DNA from: Pseudomethylobacillus aquaticus
Lineage (GTDB): Bacteria; Pseudomonadota; Gammaproteobacteria; Burkholderiales; Methylophilaceae
Assembly (NCBI RefSeq): GCF_003730115.1
Contig: NZ_RJVP01000003.1
Location: 124,001-188,000 of the forward strand
Direction of reading: 5' to 3'
Length of the DNA: 64,000 bases
Part shown: in pieces, positions 28,726-37,747 of the stretch
Layout of the letters: the number at the start of each line of letters is the position of its first letter
How positions within the stretch are numbered: the first letter of the stretch is position 1
Notes under the pieces: generated by a model
What the model was told of the DNA's origin: nothing
Databases searched by the model: none
Seen by the model: only the letters and a program-made list of their open reading frames with translations
Program-made: the position numbers and the translations under genes

Positions 28726-28754
28726 AGTATAGTCGAATATGTTGCAGATGCAAC
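28726..28754 (-). promoter_or_regulatory. candidate sigma-70 promoter with overlapping palindrome
   Basis: On the minus strand TTGCAT (28753-28748) and TATACT (28731-28726) are separated by 16 bases, about 45 bases before the oxidoreductase ATG. The 14-base inverted repeat GTTGCA-GA-TGCAAC (28741-28754) covers the -35 element, as an operator would. Confidence 0.5.
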
Positions 28755-28784
28755 AAAAAAAACGGGCTCCCGCAGGAGCCCGTT
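28755..28784 (-). terminator. Rho-independent terminator of the metal-efflux/PII operon
   Basis: On the minus strand the stem AACGGGCTCC-TGCG-GGAGCCCGTT is followed by a run of T residues. It lies 27 bases after the PII-like gene and ends the cusCBA-like operon. Confidence 0.93.
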
Positions 28785-28810
28785 CTGGTCACATGAACGC
28801 GTGTCGCCAG

Positions 28811-29146
28811 TCAGCAATCCAGCACACGGATCTGCTCGGACAGCCGGATCATGCGCTCGACGGGCGTCACCCAGACGATGCCATCACCGACGTGACCGGT
28901 ATGCCCGACTTCCACGATGATCTGCAGCAGCCCTTCCAGCATCTCGTCCGGCACCACCATCATCAGCAGCACCTTGGGGCTGTAATCAGTGAGCGTCTCG
29001 CGCACGCCAGCCGCAGGGCTGGCGACATGATGACCACAACCGTCCACCTTGGTGACCGACATGCCGGGGAATGCCTTGATGTTGCGCAAGGCGGACCGGA
29101 CTTTAGGTAACCGGTGAGGCGGGATGATCGCTTTGATTTCTTTCAT
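28811..29146 (-). CDS. PII-like signalling protein linked to heavy-metal RND efflux
   Basis: 111 residues, full PII length. The N-terminus MKEIKAIIPPHRLPKVRSAL and the C-terminal GDGIVWVTPVERMIRLSEQ match the ferredoxin-like PII fold. The T-loop region (about 37-55) is GCGHHVASPAAGVRETLTDY and lacks the YRG uridylylation motif of GlnB. It carries Cys/His residues (DGCGHHV) that could bind metal. It follows the RND pump gene by 28 bases. It belongs with the PII group found in metal-efflux clusters; a regulatory role on the pump is inferred. Confidence 0.83.
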   Translation of the reverse strand: MKEIKAIIPPHRLPKVRSALRNIKAFPGMSVTKVDGCGHHVASPAAGVRETLTDYSPKVLLMMVVPDEMLEGLLQIIVEVGHTGHVGDGIVWVTPVERMIRLSEQIRVLDC

Positions 29147-29174
29147 ATTGCTATCCTTTCAAGCCTGAGATCAC

Positions 29175-32100
29175 TCAGGCCTCGATGCGTTCTTCCTCGA
29201 ACTTCTTATATAACGTTGGCACCACCACCAAGGTTAACAAGGTGGACGTGATCAACCCGCCAATCACGACGATCGCCAATGGGCGCTGGATCTCGGAACC
29301 CGGCCCGGTGGCGAACAGGAACGGCACCAGACCCAGCATGGCCACCGTTGCCGTCATCATGACCGGCCGGAAACGCTGCTTGCAGCCTTCGAGGATAGCG
29401 TCCATCTGGCTTCTGCCGTCGTCACGCAAAGTGCGGATGTAAGACACCAGCACCACCCCGTTCAACACGGCGATGCCCCACAGGGCGATGAAGCCGACCG
29501 AAGCCGGTACCGACAGATATTCGCCGGTAACGAACAAGGCCAGGATGCCGCCTATGGAGGCGAATGGCAGCACCATGATGATCATGGTGGCAAAGCGCAG
29601 CGACTTGAACAGCAGGAACAGCAGGAAGAAGATCGCCGCGATGGTGACCGGAATGATGATGGACAAGTGGCCCAAGGCGCGTTCCAGGTTCTGGAACTGA
29701 CCACCGTATTCCAGATAATAGCCTTCTGGCAGCTTCATCTTGGAGCCCAGCACCTGCTGCAGCTCGGCCACGAAACCACCCAAGTCACGGTCCTTGACGT
29801 TGATACCGACCACGATACGGCGCTTGCCCAGCTCACGACTGATCTGTGCCGGGCCTTCACGCACGGCGATATCGGCCAGGTCACGCAAGGCCACACGCGA
29901 ACCGTTAGCCGAGGTGATCAGGATGTTGCCGATGGCGTCGATGTTGTTACGGAAGCTTTCCGGGAAACGTACGGCCGCGCTAAAGCGGCGCTGGCCTTCG
30001 AAGATCTCGGTGGCGACCTTGCCGCCGATGGCGGTTTCGATCACATCGTGCACTTCCGATGCATTGATGCCGTGGCGTGCGATGGCCTGACGGTCGATGA
30101 CAATATTCAGGTACTGCTGTCCGGTGACTTTTTCCACCTTGATCTCGGTGGCACCTTGCACGCCACCAGCAATCTTGGATAGCTCATCGGCCTTGGCTTT
30201 GAGCAAGGCCATGTCGTCACCAAAAATCTTCACCGCCACATCGGCACGCACACCGGTCAGCAACTCGTCCACGCGGTCCGAGATCGGCTGCGCCATGATC
30301 ACCTGAACACCGGGCAGGCCCTGCTCAAGCACTTCACGCATCTTCTCGGCGATGGTGTCCTGGGTCCAGCCTTCCGGCCACTCTTCACGCGGCTTGAGAC
30401 TGACGATAGGCGTGGATTCGTTTTGCGCCTGCGGGTCAGCCGGGCTTTCGCCACGACCGATACCGGAAATAGCCGATTTAACGCCCGGCACTTTCTCCAT
30501 GATCAGGCGCATGCCCTCGGCTTCCATCTTCATGGATTCTTCCAGCGAGATATTAGGCACGCGGTTGATACCGGGCACGATAGAACCTTCCTTCATCTCG
30601 GGGATGAAAGAGGTACCCAGCAGCGGCACCACCAGCAAGGTCCCCACGAACACGGCCGAGGCAGTGACGATGGTCTTTTTCTCGTTGATCAGTGCCCAGT
30701 TCAGCATCTTCACGTAAGGACGCTTGATGGCCTGGATCATGCGCGTATCTTCGCCACTACCACCCTTGAGTACATAGGAACACAAGACCGGCGACAGCGT
30801 CAGCGACAGCACCAGCGAAACGAACAACGCGATGGCGATGGTATAGGCCAGCGGTGCGAACATCTTGCCTTCCATGCCTTGCAGCGTCATCAGCGGCAGG
30901 AACACCAGGATGATGATGCCTACACCGAACAGCACCGGGGTGGCCACTTCAGAGGCCGCCTCGAACACCACGCGGATCTTGCTCTCACCCTTGCGATGGC
31001 CCAGGTGGTGGAAGGTGTTTTCCACTACCACCACCGAGCCATCGACCATCAGACCGATGGCGATGGCCAGCCCGCCCAGTGACATCAGGTTGGCAGAGAT
31101 GCCGTAGTAATTCATGGCCATAAAGGTCAGCAATGGTGTCAGCACCAGGGTGGCCACCACGATCAGGCTGGAGCGCACATCGCCCAGGAACAGGAACAGC
31201 ACGATCACCACCAGGAAGATACCCTCGATGAGCACCTTGGTGACGGTGCCCAGCGCCGCGTCGACCAATTCGCTACGGTCGTAATACGGCACGATCTGCA
31301 GATTGTTGGGTAACAGGCCCTGCTCATTGATCTCCTTGACACGATCCTTGATGCGGCTGACCACTTCCTTGGCGTTACCGCCACGGATCATGATGGCGAT
31401 ACCACCGACCGATTCGGTCACCCCATTCTTGATCACGCCACCGACGCGCACTTCGTAACCGAGCTGCACTTCTGCCACGTCGCGCATGTAGACCGGAACG
31501 CCGTTCTGTTCCTTGAGTACGATGCTGCGGATATCGTCCAGGTTCTGTACCAGGCCCACACCGCGGATCAGGTACTGCTCGGCGTAGTGCGGCAGGATAC
31601 CGCCGCCGCTATTAGCGTTGTTACGCGCCAAGGCTTCGTACACGTCCTTGAGCTTGAGGCCGTAATGGTTCATGCGGTCCGGATTGACCAGCGCCTGATA
31701 CTGCTTGACGTAACCACCTTGCGAGTTGATCTCGGCGATGCCCGGGATGCCGCGCAGCAATGGACGCACCACCCAGTCCTGGATGGAGCGACGCTCGGTC
31801 AGCTCTTCCTGGGACAGTTCCTTGTTGCCATCAGCAGGATTTTCGAGCGTGTATTGGTAGACCTCACCCAGACCGGTAGAAACCGGCCCCAGAATCGGCG
31901 TAACACCTTCCGGCATGCGCTGCACGACTTCCATGAGACGTTCCATGACCAGCTGGCGCGCAAAATAGACATCGGTACTGTCCGTGAACACCAGCGTGAT
32001 CAGCGACAAACCGTTGCGGTTCAGCGAACGCATCTCGGTCAGACCGGGCAAGCCGGTCATGGCGATCTCCAATGGCACGGTGATGAACCGCTCCACTTCC

Positions 32101-32276
32101 TCAGGCGAACGACCAGGCGATTGTGCAGCGATCAGTACCTGGACGTTGGTCACGTCCGGAAAGGCATCGACCGAAAGTTTTTGTACGGCGAAGACGCCGG
32201 CGACCAGCATCGCCAGCGCAAGCACCACCATCACGATGCGCTGCTGCAGCGCACCTCGGATTATGGATTCAATCAT
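29175..32276 (-). CDS. heavy-metal efflux RND transporter, CusA/CzcA family
   Basis: 1033 residues, typical of HME-RND pumps. N-terminal membrane helix and porter domain are intact (SPEEVERFITVPLE, GPVSTGLGEVYQYTL). The fourth-helix motif reads AIAIGLMVDGSVVVVEN, with the intramembrane Asp and Glu of metal pumps. The pattern lacks the DFG triplet of CzcA and looks closer to CusA or an uncharacterised HME subgroup, so the substrate metal is not assigned. The protein is the inner-membrane proton antiporter of a tripartite complex with the two upstream genes; 3 bases separate it from the adaptor gene. Confidence 0.9.
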   Translation of the reverse strand: MIESIIRGALQQRIVMVVLALAMLVAGVFAVQKLSVDAFPDVTNVQVLIAAQSPGRSPEEVERFITVPLEIAMTGLPGLTEMRSLNRNGLSLITLVFTDSTDVYFARQLVMERLMEVVQRMPEGVTPILGPVSTGLGEVYQYTLENPADGNKELSQEELTERRSIQDWVVRPLLRGIPGIAEINSQGGYVKQYQALVNPDRMNHYGLKLKDVYEALARNNANSGGGILPHYAEQYLIRGVGLVQNLDDIRSIVLKEQNGVPVYMRDVAEVQLGYEVRVGGVIKNGVTESVGGIAIMIRGGNAKEVVSRIKDRVKEINEQGLLPNNLQIVPYYDRSELVDAALGTVTKVLIEGIFLVVIVLFLFLGDVRSSLIVVATLVLTPLLTFMAMNYYGISANLMSLGGLAIAIGLMVDGSVVVVENTFHHLGHRKGESKIRVVFEAASEVATPVLFGVGIIILVFLPLMTLQGMEGKMFAPLAYTIAIALFVSLVLSLTLSPVLCSYVLKGGSGEDTRMIQAIKRPYVKMLNWALINEKKTIVTASAVFVGTLLVVPLLGTSFIPEMKEGSIVPGINRVPNISLEESMKMEAEGMRLIMEKVPGVKSAISGIGRGESPADPQAQNESTPIVSLKPREEWPEGWTQDTIAEKMREVLEQGLPGVQVIMAQPISDRVDELLTGVRADVAVKIFGDDMALLKAKADELSKIAGGVQGATEIKVEKVTGQQYLNIVIDRQAIARHGINASEVHDVIETAIGGKVATEIFEGQRRFSAAVRFPESFRNNIDAIGNILITSANGSRVALRDLADIAVREGPAQISRELGKRRIVVGINVKDRDLGGFVAELQQVLGSKMKLPEGYYLEYGGQFQNLERALGHLSIIIPVTIAAIFFLLFLLFKSLRFATMIIMVLPFASIGGILALFVTGEYLSVPASVGFIALWGIAVLNGVVLVSYIRTLRDDGRSQMDAILEGCKQRFRPVMMTATVAMLGLVPFLFATGPGSEIQRPLAIVVIGGLITSTLLTLVVVPTLYKKFEEERIEA

Positions 32277-32279
32277 GGC

Positions 32280-33458
32280 TTATTCCAGTTCTTTGCGCTT
32301 GCGCTCGTTGTTCACATGGAACGCGCCTTCGCCAACGATGGCTTCGCCTTCGCTCAGGCCACTCACGATGGACACATAACCTTCGTATTCGGTACCCAGC
32401 ACCACTTCACGCAGACGGAATTTGTTGGGTGCGACCTGCACATACACATGATCCCTGTTCTCTTCACGCACGATGGCTTGTACCGGCACGGACAATCGCG
32501 GGGTCGGCTTGCCCATGACGATCATGGATACCAGCATGTCCGGCTTGATGCTGGATTCGGAATTGGTCAGATCGGTACGCACGGTCACGGTACGGGTTTG
32601 CGGATTGACCACATCGCCCACGTAGATCAGCTTGCCGGTGATCTTGTTATTGCCCAGCGCAGGGATCTCGATGCTGACTTCTTCATCTTCCTGGATCAGG
32701 TCGATCTGTTGCTCCGGCACTTCAGCCACGGCCCACACATGCGACAGATCGGCCACGATGAACAGCTCTTCCGCCGGTTGCACCACCTGGCCCAGATTCA
32801 CCTTGCGGCTGATCACGGTACCAGCCACACGCGAAGTCACATTGCTGTAGGAACGGATGGTGTTGGATTGCGCCAGCTGCTGGATCGCCTTTTCGGACAT
32901 GCCCAGAATCATCAACTGGTCCCTGGCGGCATTCAGGTCGGCCTGGGCTGCGCTCAACTCCGCTTCACGGCGCTGCAGCTCGGCGGCCCCGATCACATCC
33001 GCCTCCAGCAGCAAACGGGCACGTTCGACCGCCTTGGTCTGCAAGCCGATCTGTTGCATGGATTTGATATAGGTCAGCTGGTTCTGTGCCAGCTCGGTAC
33101 TGTTCAGCGTGGCCAGCAACTGACCCTGCTTGACATCCTGGCCCAGCACCACGTCGATGTCGGTGATACGACCAGTGACGGTAGCACCCACGCGTGCCAC
33201 GCGCTGTTCATCGACCTGGATGCTGCCGGGGATACGCAGCACTTCGCGGATCTCGCTCTTGCCTACGGTAACCACCTTGGCGGTAGTTTTGAGCTGATTG
33301 GTCAGTTCGACCACATTCGGATCGACGGGCTCGGCCTCTACAGGCGCCGCTTCTTCCTTACAGCCGGATAACAACAGGGCCAGCAAGCTGACGACGATGA
33401 GTGCCTGTGGTTTGAAAAAAACTTGTGGTTTGAATAAAGATTGCGGAACTGCGTACAT
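32280..33458 (-). CDS. periplasmic adaptor (membrane fusion) lipoprotein, CusB/CzcB family
   Basis: 392 residues. A signal sequence ends in lipobox LLLSGC (about residue 33). Barrel-sandwich lipoyl halves are visible (GATVTGRITDIDVVLGQDVKQGQLLATL and SRVAGTVISRKVNLGQVVQPAEEL, each shown as known family strands) around a coiled-coil hairpin. The C-terminal beta-barrel and membrane-proximal domains follow. No His-rich metal-binding N-terminal extension is seen. Its start abuts the outer-membrane component gene stop with no spacing. It bridges pump and outer-membrane channel. Confidence 0.88.
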   Translation of the reverse strand: MYAVPQSLFKPQVFFKPQALIVVSLLALLLSGCKEEAAPVEAEPVDPNVVELTNQLKTTAKVVTVGKSEIREVLRIPGSIQVDEQRVARVGATVTGRITDIDVVLGQDVKQGQLLATLNSTELAQNQLTYIKSMQQIGLQTKAVERARLLLEADVIGAAELQRREAELSAAQADLNAARDQLMILGMSEKAIQQLAQSNTIRSYSNVTSRVAGTVISRKVNLGQVVQPAEELFIVADLSHVWAVAEVPEQQIDLIQEDEEVSIEIPALGNNKITGKLIYVGDVVNPQTRTVTVRTDLTNSESSIKPDMLVSMIVMGKPTPRLSVPVQAIVREENRDHVYVQVAPNKFRLREVVLGTEYEGYVSIVSGLSEGEAIVGEGAFHVNNERKRKELE

Positions 33459-34703
33459 TTAGGAAGCCTCCCCAAGGAATTTTTGGCCCAACAGTTGTTC
33501 GATATCGAGTATGGCTTCGATATAACCATAGCGTGCGGCAAGATAGTCTTTGCGTACCATGCGGTAAGTCCGTTGTGCATCCAGATAATCCAGAATGCCG
33601 CGTTCACCGAAGCGGTACGCCGATTCAGCCACTTTGAGCACCGATTCAGCTTGCGACAGCAAGCCGTTCTCAAAGGCGTTCAGTTGCTGTTGGGAAATGA
33701 TGTAGCGCTGATAGGCGGCGTTCAGTTCACGACTCAGCACCAATTCGCGGTCATCGAAGATGGCCTGCAGTTCTCGCAACTCAGCCGCGGCTTCGGCGAT
33801 CTGGCCCTGGCGCTGATTCAACACCGGGATGGGGATGGCAAGCCCGAGGCGGAACTGGCTCAGATCCGGGTCCTGCTCGACCCCCGCCTTCAAGGTCAAG
33901 CCCGGGTTGCGCAGCTTCTCCTGCAAGGTCACGCGTGCCGTAGCCGTATCGATGGCCGCGCGGATCTGCTGCAGCGACACCGTACCACTGATGCGCGCAT
34001 TAAGGTCATTGAGGGCGGGCAAGGTGCTGCCCAGCGGCAGTTGGCCGCGCACATCATAGGTTTCCGGCATCACCGTACCGACCAGACCGCGCAGGTACGC
34101 CTTGGCTTCCAGCACTTGTGTCAGCGCGGTTTGGTAATCACGCTCGGCTGCCAGCAACTCGGTGTCAGCCTTGATGAGTTCGTAACGCGGCGATTCGCCC
34201 ACATCCACGCGCAGCTTCACGCGTTCGCGGATGTCACGCAGCAGCACGCGGTCACCCTCGGTCAATTGCAGTACAGCCTGACGCTGTACCACATGGTAGA
34301 ACGCGCTCTTTACGTTGGCTTGCAGCCCCAGTACCGTCAATTCGGTCCCCAGGTTGGCGACCTTGATGTTGGCACTGGCCACTTCCTGACGGGCACGGCG
34401 CACGCTAGGGTATTCCAGCGGCTGCGAAATGCCGATACCCCAATTGCCGTTGCTGCCCTGTCCTCCGGGTGTGCGATAACGGGTCGGACCGGCACCGACT
34501 TCGACTTCGGGGTTGATCAGTGAACGCGCCGTGACCAGCGCAGCACTGGCGCCGTCTTCTCTGGCTTTGGCGATATTCATCCGCGGACTGTGCGTCATGG
34601 CCATCTGGATGACGTCGTCAAGCGCATAAGTGGTGGCCGCCTGCGCACTCAAAGAGTGCATTGCAAAGGCAAAACCAGCGGCAGCGACCAGCAAACGCCC
34701 CAT
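33459..34703 (-). CDS. outer-membrane efflux protein, TolC/CusC/CzcC family
   Basis: 414 residues when started at ATG 34703 (MGRLLVAAAGFAF), which has GAGG seven bases upstream and gives a clean signal peptide ending near SAQAA. An upstream ATG at 34766 would add 21 residues and lacks a ribosome site. The two OEP repeats are seen as long alanine-rich helices (for example EVASANIKVANLGTEL and SVLKVAESAYRFGERG). It is the first gene of the efflux operon, so the pump order is C-B-A-PII. Confidence 0.88.
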   Translation of the reverse strand: MGRLLVAAAGFAFAMHSLSAQAATTYALDDVIQMAMTHSPRMNIAKAREDGASAALVTARSLINPEVEVGAGPTRYRTPGGQGSNGNWGIGISQPLEYPSVRRARQEVASANIKVANLGTELTVLGLQANVKSAFYHVVQRQAVLQLTEGDRVLLRDIRERVKLRVDVGESPRYELIKADTELLAAERDYQTALTQVLEAKAYLRGLVGTVMPETYDVRGQLPLGSTLPALNDLNARISGTVSLQQIRAAIDTATARVTLQEKLRNPGLTLKAGVEQDPDLSQFRLGLAIPIPVLNQRQGQIAEAAAELRELQAIFDDRELVLSRELNAAYQRYIISQQQLNAFENGLLSQAESVLKVAESAYRFGERGILDYLDAQRTYRMVRKDYLAARYGYIEAILDIEQLLGQKFLGEAS

Positions 34704-34888
34704 ACGGGCGCCTCTGTGTGCGTGGGTAACAGTGGATATCAAGATTCTCAAAACTTCCTCGCCCATTGAAATAACGGTCAGGACACGCCTGCCACAGGCA
34801 GACGGTCCTATTGTTTGGATTGGGTATGTGAGTGCTGGCGGACTTTATATTGCCAAGCGATGTTAGCAAGAGTCAAGCCAGAACAGGG

Positions 34889-35182
34889 TCAGGCGGCTGA
34901 GGGCGGCCTGAGATCTGGCGGAAGCACTGGCTGCAGGTAGGCATTTGGCGCATACGCTGGCAGCGAGGTGCTCCATGGTGGTGTCACGCCGCGCGATGCA
35001 AAGGCGCTGGAGTCGCCCAGATCGCGGTTATTGTCTTTGTCTGCCTGCAGCATATGACTCTGCAGCGAGACATTGTCGATGTGGTCATCATAGGCAGCAT
35101 TGTGCTGAAACAGCATCAGCACGGCGAACACCATGCTGAGTGCGATCAGGCAATGCTTGAATGTGGATGACAGATTGATCAT
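34889..35182 (-). CDS. hypothetical small exported protein
   Basis: 97 residues. One N-terminal hydrophobic segment (CLIALSMVFAVLMLF) is followed by a polar region and a Pro-rich C-terminus (PAYAPNAYLQPVLPPDLRPP). I do not recognise a family. It lies between cysS and the metal-efflux operon, on the same strand as both. The ribosome site is weak. It may be a small membrane-anchored or exported protein, or a chance frame. Confidence 0.5.
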   Translation of the reverse strand: MINLSSTFKHCLIALSMVFAVLMLFQHNAAYDDHIDNVSLQSHMLQADKDNNRDLGDSSAFASRGVTPPWSTSLPAYAPNAYLQPVLPPDLRPPSAA

Positions 35183-35205
35183 GGATCCATGTGGATAAAC
35201 AGGTA

Positions 35206-36606
35206 TCAGGCGCGGCGCCAGCTGGTTCCTTGAGCGCCGTCCTCTAGGATAACACCTTGTTGCAAAAGTTCTTGGCGTAAACGATCTGCCTCGGCGTAGT
35301 TTTTTTGCTGCTTGGCCAGCAAGCGCTGCGCGATAAGCAGTTCGATCTGCGCGTCAGCAGCATGTCCAGCTTGCGACTCACTGACACCTGCAGGCTGTTG
35401 CACAGACTGCTGCAAGTAACGTGCCGCATCGGCCTCAAGCAGGCCCAACAGATTGGCCAGTGATTTCAATGTGGCTGCCGCCGTGGCTGATTTGCTGCGA
35501 TTCACCTCGTTCGCCAGCTCGAACAACACGGCCAGCGCCTCCGGCGTGTTGAAATCATCGTCCATGGCCTGACGGAAGCGTGCGCAGACCGGATCCTGCC
35601 AGTCTATGGTGGTGGGCGCAGCCGCTGGCACGTTCTTCAGTGCCGTGTAGAGCCGGTTGAGCGCCTGCCCGGCATCTTCCAGATGCTTGTCCGAATAGTT
35701 GAGCGGGCTGCGGTAGTGCGCACGCAGGATGAAGAAACGCACCACTTCGGCTTTGTATTGCTTGAGCACTTCACGGATGGTGAAGAAATTGCCCAGTGAC
35801 TTGGACATCTTTTCGTCATCCACACGCACAAAGCCGTTATGCATCCAGTAGTTGACGAAGCTGCAGTCATGCGCGCCCTCGGATTGGGCGATCTCGTTTT
35901 CGTGGTGCGGGAATTGCAGATCCTGCCCACCGCCGTGGATATCGAAATGCGCGCCCAGATGCTGTGCACCCATGGCAGAGCATTCGATATGCCAGCCTGG
36001 ACGACCCGCGCCCCAGGGGGATGGCCAGCTCGGCTCGCCCGGCTTGGCCGCTTTCCACAGCACGAAGTCCATGGGGTCCTGCTTGGCAGTGTCCACCTCG
36101 ACACGCTCGCCTGCACGCAAATCTTCCAGCGACTTGCCGGACAGTTTGCCGTAGCCAGCAAAACTGTTCACCGAGTAATATACATCGCCATTGGCAGCCG
36201 CATAAGCGTGGCCTTTCTCGATCAGCGCCGCGATCATGTCCAGCATGGCGCTGATATGGGTGGTGGCACGTGGCTCGATATCCGGCCTCAGCACGCCGAG
36301 CTGGTCGGCGTCTTCATTCATGGCGGTGATGAATTCTTCGGTCAAGGCCTGGATGGTAATGCCGCGCTCGTTGGCACGCTTGATGATCTTGTCATCGATG
36401 TCGGTGATGTTGCGTACATAGGTAACGTCCAGGCCGGAGGCGCGTAGCCAGCGGCTGACCATATCGAACACCACCATCACGCGCGCATGACCCAGATGGC
36501 AATAATCGTAGACCGTCATGCCGCATACATACATGCGCACCTGGCCTGGTTTAAGCGGAACAAACACCTGCTTCTCGCGGGCGATGGTATTATGGATTTT
36601 AAGCAT
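35206..36606 (-). CDS. cysS: cysteinyl-tRNA synthetase
   Basis: 466 residues from ATG 36606 ([13 protein letters not shown]), the family-typical start; the open frame extends further upstream without resemblance. The HIGH-type motif is HLGH, preceded by the zinc cysteine in [19 protein letters not shown] is present ([11 protein letters not shown]), as are zinc ligands in WHIECSAMG. It charges tRNA-Cys in the cytosol. It is divergent from the TPR gene at 36747, sharing a 140-base upstream region. Confidence 0.97.
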   Translation of the reverse strand: MLKIHNTIAREKQVFVPLKPGQVRMYVCGMTVYDYCHLGHARVMVVFDMVSRWLRASGLDVTYVRNITDIDDKIIKRANERGITIQALTEEFITAMNEDADQLGVLRPDIEPRATTHISAMLDMIAALIEKGHAYAAANGDVYYSVNSFAGYGKLSGKSLEDLRAGERVEVDTAKQDPMDFVLWKAAKPGEPSWPSPWGAGRPGWHIECSAMGAQHLGAHFDIHGGGQDLQFPHHENEIAQSEGAHDCSFVNYWMHNGFVRVDDEKMSKSLGNFFTIREVLKQYKAEVVRFFILRAHYRSPLNYSDKHLEDAGQALNRLYTALKNVPAAAPTTIDWQDPVCARFRQAMDDDFNTPEALAVLFELANEVNRSKSATAAATLKSLANLLGLLEADAARYLQQSVQQPAGVSESQAGHAADAQIELLIAQRLLAKQQKNYAEADRLRQELLQQGVILEDGAQGTSWRRA

Positions 36607-36746
36607 TTGAACCAGTACGTGGAATCTGCAACACGCAGAACAGTTAGCTGTGTCGAATGCCGTCACAAACCGCATCCAGACATGGATGTTCGGGCTTCTT
36701 GTTGATAGAATTGCCCCATCCAAAATTTGATCGCGAGTATAACATA

Positions 36747-37715
36747 ATGCTGACCCCCCGCATTTTCGCCCTGTTGCTGCTAGGCATGAGCTATCTGCCT
36801 GTAGCGCATGCAGACAATCTGAAAGAGATCGTACAACTTGCCAACAGCGGCCAGGCGACCCAGGCGCTGGAGCGGCTGGATACGCATATTCGCGCCAACC
36901 CCAAGGACGCACAGGCCATTTTCACGCGCGGGGTGATCCTCGCTGAAGTTGGCAAACGTGACGAAGCGATCAAGTCCTTCGTCAGCGTCACCGAGATGCA
37001 CCCCAACTTGCCGGAGCCTTACAACAACCTGGCGGTGCTGTATGCCGATCAGGGCCAGTACGACAAGGCCAAAAAGGCGCTGGAAACGGCCATCAAGACG
37101 CACCCAAGTTACGCAACCGCACATGAGAATCTGGGTGATGTCTATGCGCGCCAGGCCTCGGAAGCCTATGACAAGGCACTGCAGCTGGACAACAGCAATT
37201 CACGCGCGCAGAACAAGCTGTCCATGATCAAAGGCCTGTTCAACGGCTCTTACAAGCCCGTGATCGTCGGCAACAAGGAGCAGAAGCCGGCTGAACCTGC
37301 CGCCAAGCCAGCAGAGACCGCAAAGCCAGCTGAACCGGCAGCCACGCCAACCCCCGCCGCACCAGCCGCGGACAGCGCTGACCCGGCAGTGGTCGCTGCC
37401 GTCAACGCCTGGGCAGCGGCCTGGGCCAGTCAGAACGTGGATGGTTATCTGGCCAGCTATGCCAGCAGCTTCAAGACCCCGAAAGGAGAGGCTCGCAGCG
37501 ACTGGGAAAACCTGCGCCGCGAACGCATCAGCAAGCCAGCCAAGATCAGCGTGGACCTGAGCAACATCAAGGTCAAGATGGACGGCGACAAAGCCCGTGT
37601 CAGTTTCCAGCAGAGCTACCGTGGCGGCGGTCTCGCCCAGCGCACCAGCAAGACCCTGTTCATGGTCAACTCCGGTGGCAAATGGCTGATCGAGCAGGAG
37701 ATCGCAGACAATTAA
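36747..37715 (+). CDS. exported TPR protein with C-terminal NTF2-like (Cds6-type) domain
   Basis: 322 residues from ATG 36747 ([14 protein letters not shown]), giving a signal peptide cleaved near VAHA. TPR helices cover about residues 25-165 ([24 protein letters not shown], two motifs of the usual pattern). An Ala/Pro/Glu-rich linker follows ([15 protein letters not shown]). The last ~110 residues start at [20 protein letters not shown] and end at [11 protein letters not shown], a Cds6-type domain shared with two other proteins in this window. The L,D-transpeptidase gene follows after 32 bases, suggesting a joint role at the cell wall. Confidence 0.82.
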   Translation: MLTPRIFALLLLGMSYLPVAHADNLKEIVQLANSGQATQALERLDTHIRANPKDAQAIFTRGVILAEVGKRDEAIKSFVSVTEMHPNLPEPYNNLAVLYADQGQYDKAKKALETAIKTHPSYATAHENLGDVYARQASEAYDKALQLDNSNSRAQNKLSMIKGLFNGSYKPVIVGNKEQKPAEPAAKPAETAKPAEPAATPTPAAPAADSADPAVVAAVNAWAAAWASQNVDGYLASYASSFKTPKGEARSDWENLRRERISKPAKISVDLSNIKVKMDGDKARVSFQQSYRGGGLAQRTSKTLFMVNSGGKWLIEQEIADN

Positions 37716-37747
37716 GCTGCTCATAATCACGCATAGACGACTGTTAC

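Noticed and set aside
34844-34876. Possible MerR-type promoter for the metal-efflux operon (TTGACT and TATAAA)
   Set aside because: The spacer is 21 bases, longer than the 19-20 of MerR-family promoters, and the dyad is weak; no merR-like gene lies nearby.
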